A stretch of DNA of 64,000 bases from Clostridium saccharoperbutylacetonicum N1-4(HMT) (GTDB lineage Bacteria; Bacillota; Clostridia; Clostridiales; Clostridiaceae): NCBI RefSeq assembly GCF_000340885.1, contig NC_020291.1, forward strand, positions 5,083,001 to 5,147,000, written 5' to 3'. A program made the translations under genes and the position numbers. Below, in pieces: positions 54,737 to 64,000 of the stretch (positions within the stretch are counted from its first letter, which is position 1; each line of letters opens with the position of its first letter). The notes under the pieces are model-generated. The model was given only the letters and a program-made list of their open reading frames with translations. It searched no databases and had not been told where the DNA came from.

Positions 54737-56053
54737 TCAAGAATTTTGAGCTTCTTGTTCATTCTTATAATTAATATTATCTTGTTTCTTAAAGAATGGT
54801 AGATAAATAAAGAAAGAAATTACTAATACTACAATTTGCAATAATGCGGTTCTAACTCCTCCAACTAAAAGACCTGAAATTGGAGCTGGAGTTGTCCATG
54901 GAACTGATACTGCACTAAATGGAGGCACTAATCCTGTACCTATTGCAAAATAAGTTATTAATCCAGATACTACTGGTGTAAGTATAAACGGAACTGCCAT
55001 AAATGGATTCATTACTATTGGTGTTCCAAAAGTAACTGGTTCATTTATATTAAATATACCAGGTAATATTGATAATCTACCTAATTGTTTAGATTGAGCT
55101 GATTTTGAAAAGAACAACATACATATTACAAGACCAATTGTCATACCAGAGCCTGTTACTGTCATGAATTGATCAACAAATTGTTGTGTTACTATATGAG
55201 CTCCATTTGCAATTGTTAATTCCTTACCACTATTAATTATTGCTTGATTATCTAATGTATTAGATGCTAGTATTCCTGACATTACACCACCGACAATTGA
55301 TGCACCATGAACTCCAAACCACCATAAGAAAGGAATTAGGAATCCGATTACAATAACTCCACCTAAAGAATCAGTCATACCTTGAAGTGGTGTTTGTAAT
55401 ACTTTATATATCCATTCAATTAATGTTGTTTGTAGTCCCCATTTAAAACCTGAGTAAACAATTGTAGCGCCTAATATTATAACTGCTGCTGGTATTAATG
55501 CTGCAAATGAATTAGCAACTCCTTGTGGTACACCAGCTGGCATTTTAATTGTAATATTTCTACTCATAAACAATGAATAAACTGCACCTACTACTAAACC
55601 AATAATAATAGCTGTAACCATTCCTTTTCCGCCAGCCCATGCTATTGGAATAACATCTCCAACTACTTCACCACTTTTTGGAGCAATAACTGTTGAACTT
55701 GTTGTTAATAAAAATACAACAAATGAGATTACTCCAGCTGATAAAGGCTCATGTCCTTCATTTTTTGCATAAGTATAACCTATTCCAATTGTTGCTATAA
55801 GAGCTATTACGTTAAAAGTTGCTCCGAATGCTTTCCATAAAGGGTCTGTCCATCCTGCACCTAAAGTTGCAGCTAACCAATCGTTTAAAGGTTGATAAGG
55901 AAGTTGTGCAAGTAATAAAAAAACTGAACCAACAAGTGTTAACGGCAATGTGTACAAAATACCGTCCTTTAATGCTACAACACCTTTCATACTAACAAAT
56001 TTCATAATTACTGGCAGTATTTTTTCATTAAATGTAGTTGCAAATGATGACAT
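54737..56053 (-). CDS. PTS cellobiose/lichenan-type transporter, EIIC subunit
   Basis: 438-residue membrane component of the lactose/cellobiose (Lac) PTS family with about ten hydrophobic segments. Family features: LKDGILYTLPLTLVGSVFLL near the N-terminus, WFFGVHG-like WWFGVHGASIVGG, and the signature LPGIFNINEPVTFGTPIVMNP containing the conserved Asn-Glu-Pro. GGAGGAATTATTT precedes the ATG. It moves a beta-glucoside across the membrane while EIIB phosphorylates it. It lies 230 bases behind the EIIB gene. Confidence 0.93.
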   Translation of the reverse strand: MSSFATTFNEKILPVIMKFVSMKGVVALKDGILYTLPLTLVGSVFLLLAQLPYQPLNDWLAATLGAGWTDPLWKAFGATFNVIALIATIGIGYTYAKNEGHEPLSAGVISFVVFLLTTSSTVIAPKSGEVVGDVIPIAWAGGKGMVTAIIIGLVVGAVYSLFMSRNITIKMPAGVPQGVANSFAALIPAAVIILGATIVYSGFKWGLQTTLIEWIYKVLQTPLQGMTDSLGGVIVIGFLIPFLWWFGVHGASIVGGVMSGILASNTLDNQAIINSGKELTIANGAHIVTQQFVDQFMTVTGSGMTIGLVICMLFFSKSAQSKQLGRLSILPGIFNINEPVTFGTPIVMNPFMAVPFILTPVVSGLITYFAIGTGLVPPFSAVSVPWTTPAPISGLLVGGVRTALLQIVVLVISFFIYLPFFKKQDNINYKNEQEAQNS

Positions 56054-56163
56054 AAATAATTCCTCCTTAAAAATAATTTACTATAAGTTCAAAAAATGAT
56101 AAAATATATGAATAATAATAAATGAGTCAGATTTATTATTATTTTTACTTTTTAATTATGATT

Positions 56164-56201
56164 GTCCATGTGGTTTACTTACTAATTTATGCCACATGGC
56201 A
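56164..56201. repeat. Hairpin between EIIB and EIIC genes
   Basis: CCATGTGG (about 56167-56174) pairs with CCACATGG (56192-56199), slightly extended. It lies in the 230-base gap inside the PTS operon; a U-run follows only on the plus strand, so on the operon's own strand it is a stable hairpin rather than a terminator. Confidence 0.45.
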
Positions 56202-56283
56202 CTTTTTATTATAACTATCACTTTAATATAAATTATTATTTAGCTTTTTTATTATTTATTTCCCTGTCATACTTATTTAACTT

Positions 56284-56592
56284 CTATTTATTTGCTAATT
56301 TTAAAGCAAAATCTAATACTTTTTGACCATTCATCATTCCATAATCAACCATTGGAATTACATCTACCGGAATGCCCTTTGGTTCACATACTTTTTTGGC
56401 CTTTGGCAATGTATAGCCAACTTGAGGTCCTAATAACGCTACATCTACTCCATCTAAATTTTTATCCATCTGCCCTTCTGGAAAGGCTTCAATATCAACA
56501 TCTACACCTTTAGCCTTAGCTGCATCCTTCATTTTATTAACTAAAAGGCTTGTCGACATTCCAGCTGCACAAAATAATCTGATTTTTATCAT
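56284..56592 (-). CDS. PTS cellobiose/lichenan-type EIIB subunit
   Basis: 102-residue cytoplasmic phosphocarrier of the Lac PTS family. The phosphorylated cysteine is Cys8 in RLFCAAGMSTSLLVNKM; DVALLGPQVGY and DYGMMNGQKVLDFAL complete the fold. The ATG at 56592, six bases after AGGAGAGG, is used rather than that at 56598. It receives phosphate from an EIIA, which is not encoded here, and passes it to the sugar carried by EIIC. Confidence 0.93.
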   Translation of the reverse strand: MIKIRLFCAAGMSTSLLVNKMKDAAKAKGVDVDIEAFPEGQMDKNLDGVDVALLGPQVGYTLPKAKKVCEPKGIPVDVIPMVDYGMMNGQKVLDFALKLANK

Positions 56593-56638
56593 AAACATCC
56601 TCTCCTTAAATTTAAAATAAATTAATTGGTATAAACTT

Positions 56639-56667
56639 ATTATAAATGATAATTTTTTCTATGTAAA
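56639..56667 (-). promoter_or_regulatory. SigA-type promoter of the PTS operon
   Basis: Minus strand: -35 TTTACA (56662-56667), 17-base spacer, -10 TATAAT (56639-56644), about 45 bases before the EIIB start. Confidence 0.75.
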
Positions 56668-56792
56668 GGTTTTAACAAAACTTATTTTTTATATTTCGAC
56701 ACAAATACTTCTTATAAAAAATCAGATTTAAATCAATTTTTATATTATTAATGAATTTTACTTAATAGTTTAAAATATTTTCTATTTAAAAA

Positions 56793-56825
56793 AGAAAGTT
56801 TCAATAAATTTTATTGAAACTTTCT
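56793..56825 (-). terminator. Terminator of the L,D-transpeptidase gene
   Basis: AGAAAGTTTCAATAAA and its inverse are joined by a single base in a 33-base near-perfect palindrome; the minus-strand RNA then has a run of U. It lies 8 bases past the stop codon. Confidence 0.75.
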
Positions 56826-56832
56826 ATAATAT

Positions 56833-58101
56833 TTAGTAGTGACAAATAACTGTATCCCCTACATTTATATAGTTATATATTGATTGTGCTAAATAATATG
56901 GTAGATTAACGCATCCATGAGATCCATCTGTTTTGTAAATTTGTCCTCCAAATACTGATCTCCAGCTTGCATCATGTAAACCTATATTTTTATTGAACGG
57001 CATCCAAAAACTAACAGGAGATCGATAATCTTCTCCAACTAATTCTGTGTCTCTTTGTTTAGCATATAAACGATAAACCCCATCAGGTGTTGAATTTCCA
57101 TTGCTTTCATTTCCAGTAACAGTATCTCCCTCTGTGACTAAATTACCATTTTTATAAAACCATACGTGTTGCTTTGATAAATCAACTTCCACAAAAGTAT
57201 CTCCAACATTACTAAAATATCCAGCCGCAGCTGTTTGCGTATATATTGGACTCTTCGATATAGCTTGTCCATTTCTAATATTAGTTATTAAAGCTTGTGT
57301 TTCCTGCGAACTATCGATCATCCAACTATGATTATTACCATAATATCCACCAGAAACTTTTATCCCTGAACCTAGTGAAGAAGTATAAAGATATGCCAAG
57401 TTATCTACATAACTTCTTACCAGACTTTCATAAAGAACTATCTGCAAATTTGCATCAAAGCTTATCCAATCCTTTATTGTAGATCCATCTAAAACTTGAG
57501 TCATACCTCCTATATCATATATTATCTTAGAAGATATATATCTATTCGCTGCATTCTTTGCATTAACAATTTGAGGAGTGGTCTCAGTAATTTTAGGATT
57601 TTCATAACAATTAGCTGATTCTAAATTTATTACAGCATCACTATGTTTAATAGCTTTTACTATATTTTGATATAGTGCATCCCTATTTACTTTATTTCCT
57701 TCCATTTCTTTTATAATAACGTAGTTATTATTTTGATACACAATATAAGCATTTCTAGGTTGAATTGTTCTATTTGGATCAAGACATACCAACTTGTTTA
57801 TAATTTCTTGTAATAGCTTGTCATCAAAAGAAACAGCATTATTATTATTGGAATCAGTTTTCAACTGAATATCAGTTCCCTTAATTACTTCTTTGCTCCC
57901 TCCTTTTTCTTCTAATGTTAACGCATATGAATCTAAAGATGTTATCTCACTTTTTGTAGTCATAGAAGAAGTTTCTTTTTTTGTTTTAGCTGAAACACCT
58001 ACTGAACTAACCAAAAACATACAAACTATAATTGCTAATATACCGAAAAAATTAATAAAACTTTTTATATTTTTATTTTCTATATATTCTTTTCTCTCCA
58101 T
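56833..58101 (-). CDS. L,D-transpeptidase (YkuD) with N-terminal membrane anchor
   Basis: 422 residues acting outside the membrane on peptidoglycan, making 3-3 cross-links. One N-terminal helix (about 17-35, FFGILAIIVCMFLVSSVGV), a middle region resembling the PG_binding_4 domain, and a C-terminal YkuD domain (from VEVDLSKQHVWFYKNG). The catalytic motif is complete: His in IGLHDASWR and SHGCVNLP with the nucleophile Cys. GGGGGATACTTT precedes the ATG. Transcribed alone. Confidence 0.92.
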   Translation of the reverse strand: MERKEYIENKNIKSFINFFGILAIIVCMFLVSSVGVSAKTKKETSSMTTKSEITSLDSYALTLEEKGGSKEVIKGTDIQLKTDSNNNNAVSFDDKLLQEIINKLVCLDPNRTIQPRNAYIVYQNNNYVIIKEMEGNKVNRDALYQNIVKAIKHSDAVINLESANCYENPKITETTPQIVNAKNAANRYISSKIIYDIGGMTQVLDGSTIKDWISFDANLQIVLYESLVRSYVDNLAYLYTSSLGSGIKVSGGYYGNNHSWMIDSSQETQALITNIRNGQAISKSPIYTQTAAAGYFSNVGDTFVEVDLSKQHVWFYKNGNLVTEGDTVTGNESNGNSTPDGVYRLYAKQRDTELVGEDYRSPVSFWMPFNKNIGLHDASWRSVFGGQIYKTDGSHGCVNLPYYLAQSIYNYINVGDTVICHY

Positions 58102-58466
58102 AAAGTATCCCCCGTAGTTTATCTAAATTAAGTTGACAATTTGAAATTTGGTTAATCTTATTACCTTATATAAATCACTCCTTTTTAACGTTATATATAA
58201 CATAAAATTTTCTAAAGATAGATTGTAAATTTATCAACCCTCTGATATTATACAATATTTTCCACTAAAAATCCAATCTATTATATCTTTATTTTATTAT
58301 GCATTTTCTATAGCAAAAAAGCATAGTATTTCCATAGAGACACTGAAAAGTCATACTTTTTTTGTAACCTGGTTTTTCAGTAGTCTCAATTTCTATACCA
58401 CACTTTATACCATACTTACCTTTATATATTTTTTGCAAACAAATAAATTAAAAGTGTTAATGGTTC
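58102..58466. other. Gene-free region between cheV and the transpeptidase gene
   Basis: Holds the transpeptidase promoter and, at 58337-58387, an imperfect hairpin GAGAC-ACTGAAAA/TTTTCAGTAGTCTC, with a T6 run further along the minus strand, which may end the cheV transcript. Nothing else is seen. Confidence 0.45.
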
Positions 58467-59369
58467 CTATTTTTCTAATAACCTATCTATAGTATCAACT
58501 AAGTCACTAACTTCAGGTTTACTTAATTGTGCATCAGCCTTTACCGATTCTCCTTTATGTCTCAATTCTTCTGTAATCAATGATGAGAATATTACAACAG
58601 GAAGTTTGCCAAGAGTTAAATCTTCCTTAATTCTTCGTGTAAGAGTAAGTCCATCTAATTGTGGCATTTCTATATCTGTAATAAGTAATTGTGCCTCTTG
58701 TGTGAAGTCTTCACCTTTATCTTCTGCTAATTTAGTCAAATAATCTAATGCTTGTTGTCCATCATCAAAAACTTTCATGTTCCTAAATCCTGCTTTTGTC
58801 AAGGTATCCTTTAAAAGTCTTCTAATTAAAGCTGAATCATCCGCTAAAACTAATTTTATATCCGATCTATCCTTATAATTAACTTTAACAAGTCTATCTT
58901 CACTTATTCCAACACTTGGCGCTATATCTGTAACTATTTTTTCAAAATCAAGCATGATTAATACTTTACCATTTAAAAGTATATTACCAACAGATAGAGA
59001 ATTTTCTGATAAATCATCCGGCTTCCTTATTTCACTCCATTTTATACGATGAACTCCAACTATGTCATCAATATTAAAGGAAACTTTAATTTTATTAAAT
59101 TGACATATTATAACTTTCTTTCCAAGATCAGACGGTAATTTTTTAGACAAAATATACTTTAGGTCAATTAAAGTAATGATTTCATTTCTACATAAAATAA
59201 GTCCTGCTATTTCTGGTTTAGGATCTGGTAATCTAGTTAATCCACTAGTTGGCATTTCTATTACCTCTTTAACTTTTACAACATTAATAGCATAGTGATT
59301 CCCGTTGGCAATGAATTCAATTATCTCTAATTCCCCAGTACCTGATTCTAATAATATATTATTATTCAT
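58467..59369 (-). CDS. cheV: Chemotaxis coupling protein CheV
   Basis: 300 residues: an N-terminal CheW-like domain (about 10-155, LEIIEFIANGNHYAINVVKVKEV, IAGLILCRNEIITLIDL) and a C-terminal receiver domain (about 168-300) with Asp-Asp in VLADDSALIRRLL, phosphoacceptor Asp in LITDIEMPQLDG and the late lysine SKPEVSD. It couples chemoreceptors to CheA and helps adaptation. Apparently monocistronic. A chemoreceptor gene begins 4 kb away at 63245 on the other strand. Confidence 0.93.
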   Translation of the reverse strand: MNNNILLESGTGELEIIEFIANGNHYAINVVKVKEVIEMPTSGLTRLPDPKPEIAGLILCRNEIITLIDLKYILSKKLPSDLGKKVIICQFNKIKVSFNIDDIVGVHRIKWSEIRKPDDLSENSLSVGNILLNGKVLIMLDFEKIVTDIAPSVGISEDRLVKVNYKDRSDIKLVLADDSALIRRLLKDTLTKAGFRNMKVFDDGQQALDYLTKLAEDKGEDFTQEAQLLITDIEMPQLDGLTLTRRIKEDLTLGKLPVVIFSSLITEELRHKGESVKADAQLSKPEVSDLVDTIDRLLEK

Positions 59370-59538
59370 AATCTCTCTACCCCTTATCTAAAATTTATAA
59401 TATTACTTTTTATAAATTCATTAAAATCTTTATTCATATTATCGCTATTATTAACAAATTCTTTATAAACTTATTATACCATTTATCTATACTAAATGGT
59501 AACATTTTAATACAATATTAGTCATAATATTCTTGTAT

Positions 59539-60684
59539 CTATTGTCTAAGACTTAAAAGTTTGTTTTTTAATTGTTCTTCTATATTTTGCAATTCAACTT
59601 CTGCAGCTTTACGCTTTTCTTGTCCTTCTGTTTGTATACGAAGTACTTCGTCTAAAGTTGTAATTAATGATTCATTTGTATTTCTAAGGGTTTCAATATC
59701 AACAATTCCTCTTTCAGATTCTTTCGCTGTTTGAATAGTTGACATTTTCAGTGTTTCGGCGTTCTTACGTAAAAGTTCATTTGTCATATTAGTAACTTCA
59801 TTTTGAACTTTTGCAGCATTATTAGAATGTGCTACCCCTAATGCTAGTACAATTTGACTCTTCCAAAGAGGAATAGTATTTACAATAGTAGATTGAATTT
59901 TTTCTGACATTAAAGAGTCATTATTTTGAACCAACCGAATTTGTGGTGCCATTTGTAATGAAATCATTCTTGTTAATTCTAAATCATGAATTTTTTTCTC
60001 AAAGCGGTTGCAAAGAGCCACAAAATCATTTGTTGATTGTGCATCTTCAGGAAGACCACTCAACTTAGCCCTTTCAACTAAAATTGGAAGCTCTTCATTT
60101 TCCAACTTTTGAAGCTTCTTTTTGCCTGCTAATATATACATAGACAATTCTTTAAAATAAGTCTTATTTATTTCATACATTTTATCAAGCATAGCAATAT
60201 CTTTTAAAAGTTGAATTTGATGTGTTTCAAGCATTCCACAAATTTTATTTATATTTCCTTCAACTTTATCATATTTTGCTTTCATTTGAGTAAGCTTTTC
60301 TGAAGTTTTCTTAAATAAACCTAAAAAGCCTTTCTTTTCTTCTATAGATTCAAAGCTCTTCAACTCACATACTACATTAGTAAGCATATCTCCAACTTCA
60401 CCAAGATCCTTAGTCTTTACATTATTTAAAGCTGTTTCAGAAAAATCCGCTATTTTCTTTTGAGATCCTACACCATATTGTAAAATTGAATTTGAATTTG
60501 TCACATCTATTTTCTCAACAAATTCATCTACCATCTTCTTCTCTTCTTCTGTTAAAAAACTATCATCAAGGGCTTCAACTTGCTTTGCTTCCTCCTCTAC
60601 CTTAACAATAGGCACCTCATCTTTAAAAGGTTCAAATGTTAAGTTTGGTGTAACATTAATATCTTCTTTAAATGGATCATTCAC
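59539..60684 (-). CDS. telA: TelA-family toxic anion resistance protein
   Basis: 381 residues of the TelA (KlaA/YceH) family, largely alpha-helical with long coiled-coil stretches; typical segments are LGLFKKTSEKLTQMKAKYDKVEGNI, QIQLLKDIAMLDKMYEINKTYFKEL and IPLWKSQIVLALGV. Linked to tellurite or cell-envelope stress resistance, biochemical role unsettled. I start it at the GTG at 60684, behind AAGGAGGAATTAAAA; the longer frame to 60705 crosses that site. Directly behind xpaC, with a gap under 30 bases; the pair is a common unit in Firmicutes. Confidence 0.88.
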   Translation of the reverse strand: MNDPFKEDINVTPNLTFEPFKDEVPIVKVEEEAKQVEALDDSFLTEEEKKMVDEFVEKIDVTNSNSILQYGVGSQKKIADFSETALNNVKTKDLGEVGDMLTNVVCELKSFESIEEKKGFLGLFKKTSEKLTQMKAKYDKVEGNINKICGMLETHQIQLLKDIAMLDKMYEINKTYFKELSMYILAGKKKLQKLENEELPILVERAKLSGLPEDAQSTNDFVALCNRFEKKIHDLELTRMISLQMAPQIRLVQNNDSLMSEKIQSTIVNTIPLWKSQIVLALGVAHSNNAAKVQNEVTNMTNELLRKNAETLKMSTIQTAKESERGIVDIETLRNTNESLITTLDEVLRIQTEGQEKRKAAEVELQNIEEQLKNKLLSLRQ

Positions 60685-60711
60685 TTTTAATTCCTCCTTA
60701 TGCAAGCTAAA

Positions 60712-61923
60712 TTATTTTTCAAAATCTTTTTTAGTTAAACCTTCTTGTGTAAATAATGTTTCAAGAACAGATATATCAGTTGAAATATCTAAAGCTAACT
60801 CTTCAAATAAATCATCAAGTAACTTCTCAAAAGCCATATTTATGCTATCTATTGCTTTTTCAATTTCACTTTTTGCATTTTTTATATTCATTCCTTGAAC
60901 TGGCTGCTCATTTAATTCTTTATATGAATTGACCAATTTTAAAGTCATAGGAAGATAATGATTAATAAATTTATTAACCTCTGATAATTTGTTAGGATTC
61001 TTTTCTATATACTTAAGTATTTGTGTCACTATATTTTGAAGTTTATCTAATTTTCCAGATATCTCTTCTTCCTGTATTGCATTATTTACATTATTTATTT
61101 GTTCAATATAATTCTGCCCAATTTCAATCACTTGCAGTAATTCTTTTTTTTCAGGGTCACTTTTTTCTCTTTCCATTTGCTCTTGTTTTTTCAATTCATC
61201 TTCTTGTCGCTTTTTAAAAGCCTTTTCTGCATTCAAATAATTTTCATAAACCTCATAATTTAACATAAAATAAGTTTGTTTCTCATCAAACCTACCTTCT
61301 GGAAACATATTTAATTCAACCATTTTCTTTAAGTCTTTTATAACAAATTTATTTTTCCTTTCAATTGATACAGCTAATTCCTCTGTGCTACAATATTTTT
61401 TTTCTTCAAGACAAGTTACATATTTTTTGAATCTTTTCACTCTATTTCTTAATGTTCTCCCTTTTAAATAAAAAAATAAACTCACAAGAAAAAAACAAAT
61501 AAAAACTGTTAAAAATACATTATAAGTAGTTGAATAATTTTCCATAATTAATATATATATTAATCCAATTATTGATAACGTCCCAAATAATCCACTTCCA
61601 ATTGAACCAAATATAGTGTAAAGCATACCTGATATTCGTCCAACAGGTTTTCTAGCAATATATCGTTGTAATTCATTTTGATTTTTGACTACGTTATAAT
61701 TATTCATTGTGTTAATATTCCTATATTTGTCTTTCATTTTAACTTTAATTTTATCATTTATATGATCTGATTTATCTTTAAACTTTACTTTTATTTCGTT
61801 TATTGTTCCTTCAGTTTTATCATCAATTTCTTTTTTAATTTTAGCAAAATCTATAGCATCAAATGCACTTTTTACTGTATCCATAATTTGATCTTCCAGA
61901 TCAGAAAAATCCTTTTTTCCCAT
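60712..61923 (-). CDS. xpaC: XpaC-like 5-bromo-4-chloroindolyl phosphate hydrolysis protein
   Basis: 403 residues. N-terminal hydrophilic region, two adjacent membrane helices (about 103-130 and 137-155: GSIGSGLFGTLSIIGLIYILI and TYNVFLTVFICFFLVSLFFYL), then a long cytoplasmic coiled-coil part rich in Glu and Lys. Matches the XpaC family (PF10112), whose name comes from an indicator-hydrolysis phenotype and not from a known reaction. The ATG at 61923, seven bases after GGAGG, is used. Cotranscribed with telA. Confidence 0.82.
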   Translation of the reverse strand: MGKKDFSDLEDQIMDTVKSAFDAIDFAKIKKEIDDKTEGTINEIKVKFKDKSDHINDKIKVKMKDKYRNINTMNNYNVVKNQNELQRYIARKPVGRISGMLYTIFGSIGSGLFGTLSIIGLIYILIMENYSTTYNVFLTVFICFFLVSLFFYLKGRTLRNRVKRFKKYVTCLEEKKYCSTEELAVSIERKNKFVIKDLKKMVELNMFPEGRFDEKQTYFMLNYEVYENYLNAEKAFKKRQEDELKKQEQMEREKSDPEKKELLQVIEIGQNYIEQINNVNNAIQEEEISGKLDKLQNIVTQILKYIEKNPNKLSEVNKFINHYLPMTLKLVNSYKELNEQPVQGMNIKNAKSEIEKAIDSINMAFEKLLDDLFEELALDISTDISVLETLFTQEGLTKKDFEK

Positions 61924-62095
61924 ACTCATGCCTCCAAATTATTTTCTTAGGATACTCTTACAATACTATGTATATTGTAATAATATTTTGTTTAATTATA
62001 TCTCATTCTTTAGATAATTACAATTTGTAACAACTTTATCATTTATATTTATTATTTAACTTAATATATTTCTAGGTTACTTGCCTATAAAACAA

Positions 62096-62120
62096 AAAGC
62101 ATCTGCAGTACAGATGCTTT
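62096..62120 (-). terminator. Terminator of the manganese catalase gene
   Basis: AAAGCATCTG (62096-62105) and CAGATGCTTT (62111-62120) with loop CAGTA, then U-rich sequence on the minus strand. Confidence 0.8.
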
Positions 62121-62181
62121 CACTATTATAAATGATTTACTTAGTTAGTATATATGTTAAGATTACCTTTTTCTAAATCAT

Positions 62182-62877
62182 CTATTTATGGACCAAAACC
62201 CTATCTTCTTTATTTGGACTTTCAAATCTCACTGATGTTGGATCTGGTGTCTTATGTGAAGGTCCAGGTGTTGATAAATCAAAATAAAGTTTAGAATCTT
62301 TTGTAACCCCAAAATCTTTATTTGATCCTGTATTTTGAACTTTATTCAATGCCTCTCTAAACAATGCATTATGTGCTTCTTCTCTATTTAACAAGAAATC
62401 AATTGTTGCTCTAACTTCTTTATCTTGAATTTGACGATACAAATATTCATATACTACTTTCGCTCTTTGTTCAGATGCTATATTAGATAATAAATCTGCA
62501 ACTAAATCTCCAGTAACTGTTACATAATTGGCTGTCCATGGCTCTCCAGAAGAATTAATTAATACAGGTGACAATCCACACTGAACATGAGTTTGAATTT
62601 CTCCACTAGTAACTTTTTGATTATCAACTTCATGACCATTAAGTAAATTTATTGTTTGCGCTACCATTTCCATATGACTAAGTTCTTCTGCTCCAATATC
62701 CATAAATAAATCTTTTATTTCAGTATCTTTTATTCTAAAACTTTGTGAAATATACTGCATTGCAGCTTTAAGTTCTCCATTACCTCCACCTAACTGTTCC
62801 TGCATTAATACTGCATACTGAGGGTTTATTCTCTCTACCTTTACATCCTTTAATAACTCCTTTTTATGTTCAAACAC
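62182..62877 (-). CDS. Manganese (non-haem) catalase
   Basis: 231 residues of the dimanganese catalase / CotJC family splitting hydrogen peroxide. A four-helix bundle supplies the metal ligands: Glu in LMQEQLGGGNGEL, Glu-x2-His in AEELSHMEM, Glu in ASEQRAKVVYEYL and Glu-x2-His in NREEAHNALF. A C-terminal arm (STPGPSHKTPDPTSVRFESP) is typical of the full-length catalases. I start it at the GTG at 62877, eight bases after GGAGG; the GTG at 62886 overlaps it. In a strict anaerobe it serves oxygen defence or the spore coat. Confidence 0.9.
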   Translation of the reverse strand: MFEHKKELLKDVKVERINPQYAVLMQEQLGGGNGELKAAMQYISQSFRIKDTEIKDLFMDIGAEELSHMEMVAQTINLLNGHEVDNQKVTSGEIQTHVQCGLSPVLINSSGEPWTANYVTVTGDLVADLLSNIASEQRAKVVYEYLYRQIQDKEVRATIDFLLNREEAHNALFREALNKVQNTGSNKDFGVTKDSKLYFDLSTPGPSHKTPDPTSVRFESPNKEDRVLVHK

Positions 62878-63244
62878 AAATAACACCTCCTAATAATATA
62901 AATATTACACTTTTAGTATTTCTACTTTCATTTTTAAATATTCATTTCAAATTTATTTTGTAGAAATATGTATAATTCTAATTCATATATACATTCATAA
63001 TTTATATTTGCTAGATTTCATTAAGCTTTTCCCATAACAATCCAGTTAAAAACTTATAAATATAATAATAAACTCTCAAAGTGGTAACGTTTTTTGTAGA
63101 AATTTTAGATTTTTTGGGTATATATTGCTATTTACCTTGCGTATTTATTAACTAATAGCGTATATTATAAGTAAGTAATTATCATTTTGTGTTATTATTT
63201 ATTCAGTATTTTCAATAATAATACAATGTTTTTAGGGGGAATTT
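62878..63244. other. Divergent intergenic region, catalase / chemoreceptor
   Basis: AT-rich, no gene. It must carry both promoters. A GGTAACGTTTTTT stretch near 63083 weakly resembles a cre site, and TACAAT at about 63221 could be the -10 of the chemoreceptor gene. Nothing else is supported. Confidence 0.35.
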
Positions 63245-64000
63245 ATGATGAAATGGTTTAATAACTTAAACATGTCAAAAAAACTAATACCTGCTTTTAT
63301 AGGTATTGCATTACTAATAGCATTAGTTGGTTCTGTCGGAATACGAAACATGCAAATTATGAATAAAAATTCAAATACTGTTTATCAACAAAATCTTTTA
63401 TCTATTGAACAAATGAATAAAATTAAGCAAAATATTTTAGAGATAAGATATAATCTATTAAAAATTTCAAATCAAGCCAATAAAGAAAATCAAAATCCTG
63501 GTTTGGAAAAAGAAATTTCAAATTACTCAGCTGAAACAGATGAACTTTTGAATACTTATGAAAAGAATTTTTTAACTGAAGAACAAAAACCAATCTTAGA
63601 AAAGTTAAAAAAGGATTTGCAAGAATTCAGATCAATCTATAATGATGTTATAAAATTATCAGATCAACAAGATTTTGAAAAATCTAAAGTTAGATTTACT
63701 GAAATAGCTACTGCAAGAGCTAATGTATTTAAAGGGTTAGATGATCTAATTCAAATTAATGAAGAACTTGCTGCCAATTCACATAGCCAAAATTCAAATG
63801 CATACAATTCTTCATTATATTTCATACTGACTGTGGTTATCATTGGATTAGCGCTTTCTATAATAATTGGTACATCTATATCAGTCATCATTTCAAAACA
63901 ATTGAAACAAGTCTTAAATTTTGCAGAAGCAATTGGTGAAGGTGATTTAACCAATAAAATAGCTATAGATAGTAGAGATGAAATAGGACGACTTTCAAAA
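63245..64000 (+). CDS. Methyl-accepting chemotaxis protein, 5' part
   Basis: The frame from ATG at 63245 (ribosome site TAGGGGG) is open to the window edge, 252 codons. Helix 1 at about residues 13-30 (LIPAFIGIALLIALVGSVG), an extracellular four-helix-bundle sensor of the 4HB_MCP type (about 31-190), helix 2 (about 198-220, FILTVVIIGLALSIIIG) and the beginning of a HAMP domain (VLNFAEAIGEGDLTNKI..SRDEIGRLSK). The signalling domain lies beyond the window. Ligand unknown. Confidence 0.9.
   Translation, partial: MMKWFNNLNMSKKLIPAFIGIALLIALVGSVGIRNMQIMNKNSNTVYQQNLLSIEQMNKIKQNILEIRYNLLKISNQANKENQNPGLEKEISNYSAETDELLNTYEKNFLTEEQKPILEKLKKDLQEFRSIYNDVIKLSDQQDFEKSKVRFTEIATARANVFKGLDDLIQINEELAANSHSQNSNAYNSSLYFILTVVIIGLALSIIIGTSISVIISKQLKQVLNFAEAIGEGDLTNKIAIDSRDEIGRLSK

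Overview
The DNA is AT-rich, and most genes have strong GGAGG ribosome sites and lie on the minus strand. It carries an [FeFe]-hydrogenase maturase (HydG), clostridial AraK/AraR arabinose genes, LytS/YesN sugar-sensing systems and a manganese catalase. Together these point to a solventogenic Clostridium, most likely of the C. beijerinckii group; the genus is well supported, the species is an inference.

Layout. 1-1260: end of a DUF4130-type DNA-metabolism protein and a beta-carbonic anhydrase. 1375-11208 (minus): a galactose/methyl-galactoside ABC transporter (mglB, mglA, mglC), a terminator, then a sensor operon of YesN-like regulator, LytS-like kinase, membrane-anchored binding protein and a second MglB-like lipoprotein. 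11583-14519: hydG, a TM1266-type hydrogenase regulator with an attenuator-like leader, and a DegV protein. 15081-28287 (minus): a nucleoside salvage unit: udp, cdd, deoB, a YczE-like membrane protein, deoD, a BMP-type nucleoside ABC transporter, transaldolase, deoC and transketolase, controlled by a divergent GntR/HutC-type regulator at 28649. 29495-39259 (minus): a pentose unit: araD, a second transaldolase, AraK-type kinase, a small membrane protein, xylF-xylG-xylH and a second transketolase. 39717-53028: araR, araA, a second LytS/YesN/anchored-binding-protein system wrapped around a five-carbon-type ABC importer, and an aldose 1-epimerase. 53247-56592: a HAD phosphatase and a two-gene cellobiose-type PTS. 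56833-64000: L,D-transpeptidase, CheV, TelA/XpaC, manganese catalase and the start of a chemoreceptor.

How it works together. Nucleosides are imported, split by the phosphorylases, and their (deoxy)ribose-1-phosphates are turned by DeoB and DeoC into central metabolites; arabinose is isomerised, phosphorylated and epimerised to xylulose-5-phosphate. Each unit carries its own transaldolase and transketolase copy, nearly identical to its twin. I see seven AraR-like operators, including two promoters with operator pairs exactly 33 bp apart; GntR-type boxes at the nucleoside promoter; and CcpA-like cre sites just downstream of the -10 boxes of both sensor-linked binding-protein genes.

Non-coding structure is rich: two copies of a 360-442 bp long-palindrome element with TATAGATATCCAAA-type ends, a family of smaller three-stem palindromic repeats (four copies plus fragments), hairpins behind every transporter binding-protein gene, and a structured leader in front of the hydrogenase regulator. 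No tRNA, rRNA, CRISPR array, prophage or transposase gene was seen.
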